Origin: Spirochaetaceae bacterium
GTDB lineage: Bacteria; Spirochaetota; Spirochaetia; DSM-27196; SKKC01
Length of the DNA: 10,531 nt
Direction: 5' to 3'
Assembly: GCA_003554375.1 (NCBI GenBank)
Contig: PWGF01000232.1
Location: 1-10,531, forward strand
The notes under the pieces were generated by a model. The model did not search any database, was not told the DNA's origin, and saw only the letters and a program-made list of their open reading frames with translations. The position numbers and the translations under genes are program-made. This document shows, piece after piece, positions 7,043-10,531 of the stretch; positions within the stretch are counted from its first letter, which is position 1, and every line of letters starts with the position of its first letter.

Positions 7043-7125
7043 GGGCCCGCGCGGATGCGCCCGGCATGGATCAAGGCCAAAGTCGGTAACGGGAGTGAAA
7101 CAAGGGCCCGCGTGGATGCGCCCGG
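7043..7125. repeat. Pair of 22-bp direct repeats, 61 bp apart
   Basis: The 22-base stretches at 7043-7064 and 7104-7125 differ only at one C/T position (7052 versus 7113). Both open GGGCCCGCG and close GGATGCGCCCGG. The 39 bases between them are less GC-rich (GCATGGATCAAGGCCAAAGT and onward). The spacing of 61 bp and only two copies argue against a CRISPR. They may be a regulator site pair, recombination scar or part of a dispersed genomic repeat. Confidence 0.75.
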
Positions 7126-7188
7126 TCTTGCAAGCGAGACGCCACATCTGAGTACACGCCGGGGCTGTTCAGGTGGCGGCGCCGGTGG

Positions 7189-7217
7189 TTGTGTTCATGG
7201 GGAGGTTGGGGTATTGT
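7189..7217 (+). promoter_or_regulatory. Weak candidate promoter for the acyl-CoA ligase
   Basis: TTGTGT (7189-7194) and TATTGT (7212-7217) are separated by 17 bp. Matches to the sigma70 consensus are 3 of 6 and 4 of 6. The predicted start near 7224 would leave a leader of about 48 bases to the ATG at 7272. The placement is good but the sequence match is poor. Confidence 0.3.
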
Positions 7218-7271
7218 GGGGGAGAGAGTCGGTCGCCGGCCGAACAAAATCGCGTGTGCGAGGTCCAGAAG

Positions 7272-9386
7272 ATGCAAGACACGATTCCCCAGCGGTTGCA
7301 GAAGATCAAGAACAAGTATCCGGATACTCCGGCCCAGTACATAAAAGACAAGGAGGGCACCTTTTGGCCCCGCTCCTACGCGGAGCTCTATGACGAAGTG
7401 CTTGCGGTTGCGCGCGGGCTGCGGAAGCTCGGGGTGCGGCGCGGCGATCATGTGGGGCTCATCTCGGAGAATCGCGCGGAATGGCTGGTGATGGACTTGG
7501 CGATTCTCTCGCTGGGCGCGGCGGACGTTCCGCGTGGCAACGACAGCATGGCGGGGGAGCTTCGGTACATCCTGGATTTCTCCGGCTGCCGGCTGGTCAT
7601 GGTGGAGAACGCGCTGCAGCTGGCGAAGTTGGCGAGCGTTATTGGCGAGCTGCCTGCGGTCGAGACGATGGTGGTGCTGGATCCGGACTACGACGCCGAT
7701 GGCCTGGCGGCCGAGACGCGCGCTGCGCTTAAGCGCGTGGAGATCCTCCGGTACGCGGAGGTGAGCGAGTCCGGGCGCGGAGGGCAAGGCGCGACCGATT
7801 CGGGCGCGATCGAGGCGGAGATCGCTCAGGGGAAGCCGGACGACACGGCGACAATTATCTTTACTTCAGGGACTACGGGGACGCCGAAGGGGGTGGTCCT
7901 CTCGCATCATAACTTCCTTCACCAGGTAAACTGCATTCCGGGCGTTGTAGACGTCACCCCGGGGGACATCTGGCTTGCGGTGCTTCCGGTCTGGCATAGC
8001 TTCGAGCGGATCACGCAGTACATAGCGCTGGGAAGCGCTTCGGCTCTTGCATACTCGAAGCCGGTGGGGAAGATCATGCTGGGGGACTTTGCGGCTGTTC
8101 GGCCGCAGTGGATGGCTTCGGTGCCGCGGATATGGGAGTCGGTGCGCTCGGGCGTGGTCAAGAAGGCGCGGGCCGAGGGCGGGATCAAGTGGGCGCTGTT
8201 CCGCTTCTTCCTTGCGGTGGGTGGGGCACACAAGCATGCCGGTGATCTGGTTCGCGGCCGGGTTCCGCGGTTCCGGCGGCGGTTGCGGGGTGTGGATGCT
8301 CTGAAGGGGATCGTGCCGTGGCTCGCGCTCACGCCGCTTGCGGCGCTGGGGTCGGCTCTGGTGTTCGGGAAGATCAAGGCGCGGCTGGGCGGGCGGTTTG
8401 TTGCGGGCGTGAGCGGCGGTGGGGCGCTGCCGTCGGCGGTGGACCGTTTCTTCGGCGCGGCGGGGATTCTCCTTCTGGAGGGCTATGGGCTGACGGAGAC
8501 CGCCCCGGTCCTGGCGGTTCGCAAGCAGCGCCACCCGGTGCCGGGTACCGTCGGTCCGCTGCTGCCGAAGACCGAGTGCGAGATTCGCGACGAGGACGGC
8601 CGGGCGCTTCCACCGGGACGGCAGGGCACGGTCTTTGTGCGGGGGCCGCAAGTCATGAGCGGCTACTACCGGGCGCCGGAGCAGACGGCGGCGGTCCTCG
8701 CCGAGGACGGGTGGTTCAACACGGGCGACCTGGGGATGCTTACTCATGACGGGGAGCTCAAGATCACCGGGCGAGCGAAGGACACGATCGTGCTCCGCGG
8801 AGGGGAGAATGTGGAGCCGCTTCCGATCGAGCAGAAACTCAGAGAGAGCGAGCTGATCGATCAAGCGGTGGTGCTCGGGCAGGACCAGCGGTTCCTGGCG
8901 GCGCTCATCGTGCCGAACGGGGAGGCCCTGCGGGAGGCGCTGCGGGAGCAGGCGGAGCAGGGCGGAGAGCGCGGTGCGGGCGGCGGCGCTGGAAGCCGCC
9001 GGGCGGGGAGCCATACCTTTGTTGCGGGGGTGGACGTTCCGGCTCGGGGCAAGGAAGGTGGCGCCAAGGCGGCCGGCGGGGCGGCGGCCAACGCGGGCGC
9101 CGGCGCTGACGCGGCCGGCGCCGGCGGCGTGGAGGGCGCGTCGGCCGCCGAGGGGGCCGATCTGGCTACGCTCATCAAGCGTCCCGAAGTCCGCGGGATC
9201 ATCGAGGCCGCGGTCAGCGACCTCGTGAGCGCCAAGCACGGGTTCCGCGCCTTCGAGCGGATCTATCGCATTCTCCTCGTGCCCGACCAGTTCGAGATCG
9301 GGAAGGAGCTATCGGCCAAGCAGGAAGTGAAGCGCCATGTGATAGCGGACACGTACGGCGCGGAGATCGCGAAGCTGTTTGAGTAG
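7272..9386 (+). CDS. AMP-binding long-chain acyl-CoA ligase family protein with Ala/Gly-rich insertion
   Basis: This 704-residue ANL-superfamily adenylating enzyme is expected to activate a fatty acid with ATP and load it on CoA. The ATP-binding loop is TIIFTSGTTGTPKG at about residues 194-207. The YGLTETAP motif is near 405. The GWFNTGDLG and HDGELKITGRAKD region is at about 480-505 and GGENVEPLPIE follows. The family-typical C-terminus (LATLIKRPEV, then GFRAFERIYRIL) is present. Between about residues 558 and 630 lies a Gly/Ala-rich insertion absent from usual relatives, which are near 600-650 residues. In the C-terminal A10 region (LSAKQEVKRH) the position usually held by the catalytic Lys appears to be Glu685, with Lys683 and Lys687 nearby. 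ATG 7272 is chosen because GAGGT sits 7 bases upstream; in-frame GTG 7173 and ATG 7197 add non-conserved sequence. The gene converges with the AhpD-like gene. Confidence 0.9.
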   Translation: MQDTIPQRLQKIKNKYPDTPAQYIKDKEGTFWPRSYAELYDEVLAVARGLRKLGVRRGDHVGLISENRAEWLVMDLAILSLGAADVPRGNDSMAGELRYILDFSGCRLVMVENALQLAKLASVIGELPAVETMVVLDPDYDADGLAAETRAALKRVEILRYAEVSESGRGGQGATDSGAIEAEIAQGKPDDTATIIFTSGTTGTPKGVVLSHHNFLHQVNCIPGVVDVTPGDIWLAVLPVWHSFERITQYIALGSASALAYSKPVGKIMLGDFAAVRPQWMASVPRIWESVRSGVVKKARAEGGIKWALFRFFLAVGGAHKHAGDLVRGRVPRFRRRLRGVDALKGIVPWLALTPLAALGSALVFGKIKARLGGRFVAGVSGGGALPSAVDRFFGAAGILLLEGYGLTETAPVLAVRKQRHPVPGTVGPLLPKTECEIRDEDGRALPPGRQGTVFVRGPQVMSGYYRAPEQTAAVLAEDGWFNTGDLGMLTHDGELKITGRAKDTIVLRGGENVEPLPIEQKLRESELIDQAVVLGQDQRFLAALIVPNGEALREALREQAEQGGERGAGGGAGSRRAGSHTFVAGVDVPARGKEGGAKAAGGAAANAGAGADAAGAGGVEGASAAEGADLATLIKRPEVRGIIEAAVSDLVSAKHGFRAFERIYRILLVPDQFEIGKELSAKQEVKRHVIADTYGAEIAKLFE
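8944..9161 (+). repeat. Low-complexity GC-rich insertion inside ligase gene
   Basis: This segment encodes about 72 residues made mostly of Gly, Ala, Arg and Glu. It contains short DNA repeats: GCGGCCGGCG at 9069-9078 and 9111-9120, and GGCGCCGGCG at 9096-9105 and 9117-9126 (21 bp apart). The reading frame is kept, and conserved ligase sequence resumes on both sides. It is probably a flexible surface loop produced by repeat expansion in GC-rich DNA. Confidence 0.75.
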
Positions 9387-9668
9387 GGGGCGGGCCTGGG
9401 GCCTACTTGCCGGCGGCCCGGCGACCAGCTATCCCGGGAGGCCCGGTAGCCGGGGCCTGTCGTCCCGGCGTGGTAGCCCGACGGTCCGGCGGCACGTCGC
9501 CCGGGGCCGCCCTGGGGTCTGCCGACCGGGAGACCGGCCATCCTGGGGCCGGGCCCGCGGGGGGGCTGGGGCGTACTGCCGGGTGACTAGCCGGCACGCC
9601 GGCCGTGCCGTCTGGCGGAGAGCGGGTATTCCCGGCGCGGCATCGCGTCGCCTCCGTGCCGCCCGGCG
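9387..9668. repeat. CCGG-rich palindromic spacer between convergent genes
   Basis: The 282 bases between the ligase stop and the stop of the minus-strand AhpD-like gene contain no believable gene. They are packed with CCCGG/CCGGG elements and small inverted repeats. The clearest are an 8-bp stem with one bulge at 9439-9458 (loop TAG) and a perfect 7-bp stem CGGCACG/CGTGCCG at 9592-9610 (loop CCGGC). GGTAGCC occurs at 9446-9452 and 9472-9478. No T-run follows the hairpins, so a bidirectional terminator role is likely from position but not proven by sequence. Confidence 0.55.
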
Positions 9669-10232
9669 CTACTCGTAACGGTATCCACCTGGATCCTGCT
9701 CCAGCTCGACGCCAAGGCCCAGCACGACACGGTTGACGAAGTTGAAGTAGCCTATGACGAGCGTGAGATCCAGGATTCCCCGGTCCTCCAGTCCGTGTCC
9801 ACGCAGCGACGCTGCCCACTCCCCGTGCGCCGGTGCCCCTGCAGGTTCACGCGTCAGTGCAGCGGCGTACCGGCAGAGCGCCTCTTGCCGCTCGGTGAGC
9901 CTTGCGGCCTCGTAGTCGCCGCAGGCTACGGCGCCCGCAGCTTCGGGAGACCAGAAGTGCTTGAGTGCTTCGAGATGATGCTGGATGCAGTACGAGCACT
10001 TGTTGGTGGCCGACACCACGACGGCTACCATCTCGCGCTCGGCGCGAGACATCGGGGAGCGGCCGAACATGACGACCTTGTAGAGCTGCATGTGGGCCGT
10101 AATGCTTTCGGGATTGAGGCTTTGGATTTTGTGCACCTCAGCGAGCTTTCCGCGCGAACCGGATATTTCCTCATAGACACGCCGCAGATCCTCGCCGGCT
10201 TGCTCGGGCTGAATGACTTGGATGAACGGCAT
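9669..10232 (-). CDS. AhpD/carboxymuconolactone-decarboxylase-like protein (peroxidase-related)
   Basis: This 187-residue all-alpha protein belongs to the AhpD-like family, whose members use a redox-active CxxC pair to reduce peroxides or alkyl hydroperoxide reductase partners. The catalytic signature is complete: Glu67, then 11 residues, Cys79-Ser-Tyr-Cys82, then three residues and His86 (EMVAVVVSATNKCSYCIQHH). The C-terminal LTLVIGYFNFVNRVVLGLGV helix pair is also typical of the peroxidase-related subgroup. ATG 10232 is chosen because GGAGGT lies 4 bases upstream of it. An in-frame GTG at 10244 would put that Shine-Dalgarno inside the coding region. No AhpC or peroxiredoxin gene is nearby, so the electron donor and substrate are unknown. 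It diverges from the gene starting at 10457. A TAGAAT -10-like box (10301-10296 on the minus strand) lies 64 bases upstream, but I found no good -35. Confidence 0.9.
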   Translation of the reverse strand: MPFIQVIQPEQAGEDLRRVYEEISGSRGKLAEVHKIQSLNPESITAHMQLYKVVMFGRSPMSRAEREMVAVVVSATNKCSYCIQHHLEALKHFWSPEAAGAVACGDYEAARLTERQEALCRYAAALTREPAGAPAHGEWAASLRGHGLEDRGILDLTLVIGYFNFVNRVVLGLGVELEQDPGGYRYE

Positions 10233-10316
10233 ATGAACCTCCACGAAACAAGGGTGACGGAGTGTAGCTCGCGGTGTGGCCCACTCTCGCGGGCGATTCT
10301 AGTGGATCGGCGGCGG

Positions 10317-10356
10317 TTCGAACAGGCCCGGACAGCCGGAGGCCGGTTGTGTCGAA
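10317..10356. other. Imperfect inverted repeat in divergent intergenic region
   Basis: TTCGAACAGGCC (10317-10328) matches the complement of GGCCGGTTGTGTCGAA (10341-10356) apart from one mismatch and a 4-base bulge. It lies between the two divergent genes, where a shared regulator would be expected to bind. The gapped match makes chance plausible. Confidence 0.25.
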
Positions 10357-10412
10357 AAACCAAGGATTCCCGCTGCAACCCCCGTACTACTAGGTGAAGA
10401 GCGTCTTCCTGC

Positions 10413-10441
10413 CTGACGGGAGGCGCCGCTGATGCTATAGT
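10413..10441 (+). promoter_or_regulatory. Candidate promoter for the right-edge gene, overlapping its ribosome binding site zone
   Basis: CTGACG (10413-10418) and TATAGT (10436-10441) are separated by 17 bp, with 4 of 6 and 5 of 6 matches to consensus. The predicted start at about 10448 falls within the Shine-Dalgarno AGGAGG (10444-10449). Transcription from here would therefore remove or trim the ribosome binding site. Either the box is not used, or the start point lies slightly upstream. Confidence 0.35.
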
Positions 10442-10456
10442 AGAGGAGGAATGCAG

Positions 10457-10531
10457 ATGAGCGACCAGCAGCTCGAAGCAATTGGCTCATACGTCAAGTC
10501 CCATCTCCCCCAGTGGCTCGCGGAGATCGCA
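10457..10531 (+). CDS. N-terminus of unidentified protein, cut by right edge
   Basis: Twenty-five codons are visible before the window ends (MSDQQLEAIGSYVKSHLPQW and five more), with no stop. ATG 10457 is chosen because AGGAGG (10444-10449) sits 7 bases upstream. The in-frame ATG at 10451 would be only 1 base from the Shine-Dalgarno. The visible part is a soluble amphipathic helix with no signal peptide. I do not recognise the family. It is divergent from the AhpD-like gene, with 224 bases between their starts. Confidence 0.7.
   Translation, partial: MSDQQLEAIGSYVKSHLPQWLAEIA

Larger units (their letters stand above)
6581..7271. other. G-rich intergenic spacer with hairpins and repeats, no convincing gene
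   Basis: About 690 bases lie between the receptor stop and the ligase start. The first 70 bases hold a strong terminator-like hairpin, 6698-6747 holds a long imperfect palindrome, and 7043-7125 holds near-identical direct repeats. From about 6770 to 7040 the plus strand is strongly G-over-C and purine rich, with many GGGG runs. Three degenerate GTGAGCG-type repeats begin at 6893, 6984 and 7025. Open frames cross the region on both strands, but their products are Arg/Pro/Gly/Ala-rich and fit compositional bias rather than protein. I see no RNA gene that I can name. Confidence 0.6.

Noticed and set aside
7043..7125. CRISPR array
   Set aside because: There are only two repeat copies, with no third repeat at a regular interval and no cas genes nearby.
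6528..7147. Several minus-strand open frames in the spacer
   Set aside because: The products are Pro/Arg/Ser/Ala-rich, overlap one another in different frames and lack a Shine-Dalgarno. They are best explained by the purine-rich plus strand.
7199..7222. Three-tetrad G-quadruplex upstream of the ligase
   Set aside because: Only three separate runs of three or more G are present within loop distance, so the usual four-run criterion is not met.
7173..7271. GTG 7173 or ATG 7197 as the ligase start
   Set aside because: The added residues do not resemble the family. ATG 7272 has GAGGT at good spacing and the conserved N-terminus begins right after it.
6893..7393. Plus-strand open frame running from the spacer into the ligase start
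   Set aside because: Low-complexity Gly/Arg-rich product overlapping the well-supported ligase start in another frame.
10233..10244. GTG 10244 as the AhpD-like start
   Set aside because: The Shine-Dalgarno GGAGGT would lie inside the coding sequence. It is placed to serve ATG 10232.

Overview
The window is high-GC bacterial DNA with tightly packed protein genes. It contains no rRNA, tRNA, insertion sequence or CRISPR array that I can see. The best guess for the host is a high-GC member of the Spirochaetota. This inference rests on the style of two proteins: the chemotaxis receptor's signalling domain (Ser/Glu-rich segments ahead of a MNAAIEAAHAGEAGKGFAVV tip) and the fatty acyl-CoA ligase (a GAADVPRGNDS-type N-terminal block). 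It is recalled from family resemblance, not from a search.

Layout from left to right. (1) The C-terminal part of an NAD-dependent sugar/steroid-type epimerase or dehydratase runs in from the left edge (1-576). (2) After a 218-base gap comes a two-gene exported unit: a lipoprotein alpha/beta hydrolase (795-3038) overlaps by 4 bases a membrane-anchored or secreted, beta-strand-rich protein of unknown family (3035-4309). (3) A methyl-accepting chemotaxis receptor (4469-6580) has its own sigma70-like promoter, repeat-bearing leader and a strong downstream hairpin. (4) A G-rich, hairpin- and repeat-bearing spacer of about 690 bases holds no convincing gene. (5) A long-chain acyl-CoA ligase family protein (7272-9386) carries a large Ala/Gly-rich insertion. 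(6) A CCGG-rich palindromic spacer of about 280 bases separates it from a convergent AhpD/carboxymuconolactone-decarboxylase-like protein with an intact CxxC centre (9669-10232, minus strand). (7) A divergent gene begins at 10457 behind a perfect Shine-Dalgarno and is cut by the right edge after 25 codons.

The genes do not form one obvious pathway. The clearest functional coupling is the hydrolase and envelope protein pair, which overlap by ATGA and both carry export signals. The other genes look like independent housekeeping or accessory units. The most unusual structure lies between and inside the genes: in-frame 21-bp tandem repeats in the hydrolase linker, a low-complexity insertion in the ligase, two dyads flanking the receptor promoter, and near-identical 22-bp direct repeats 61 bp apart in the 6581-7271 spacer. 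I see no clear evidence of a previously undescribed multi-gene system. The findings are local oddities worth checking.
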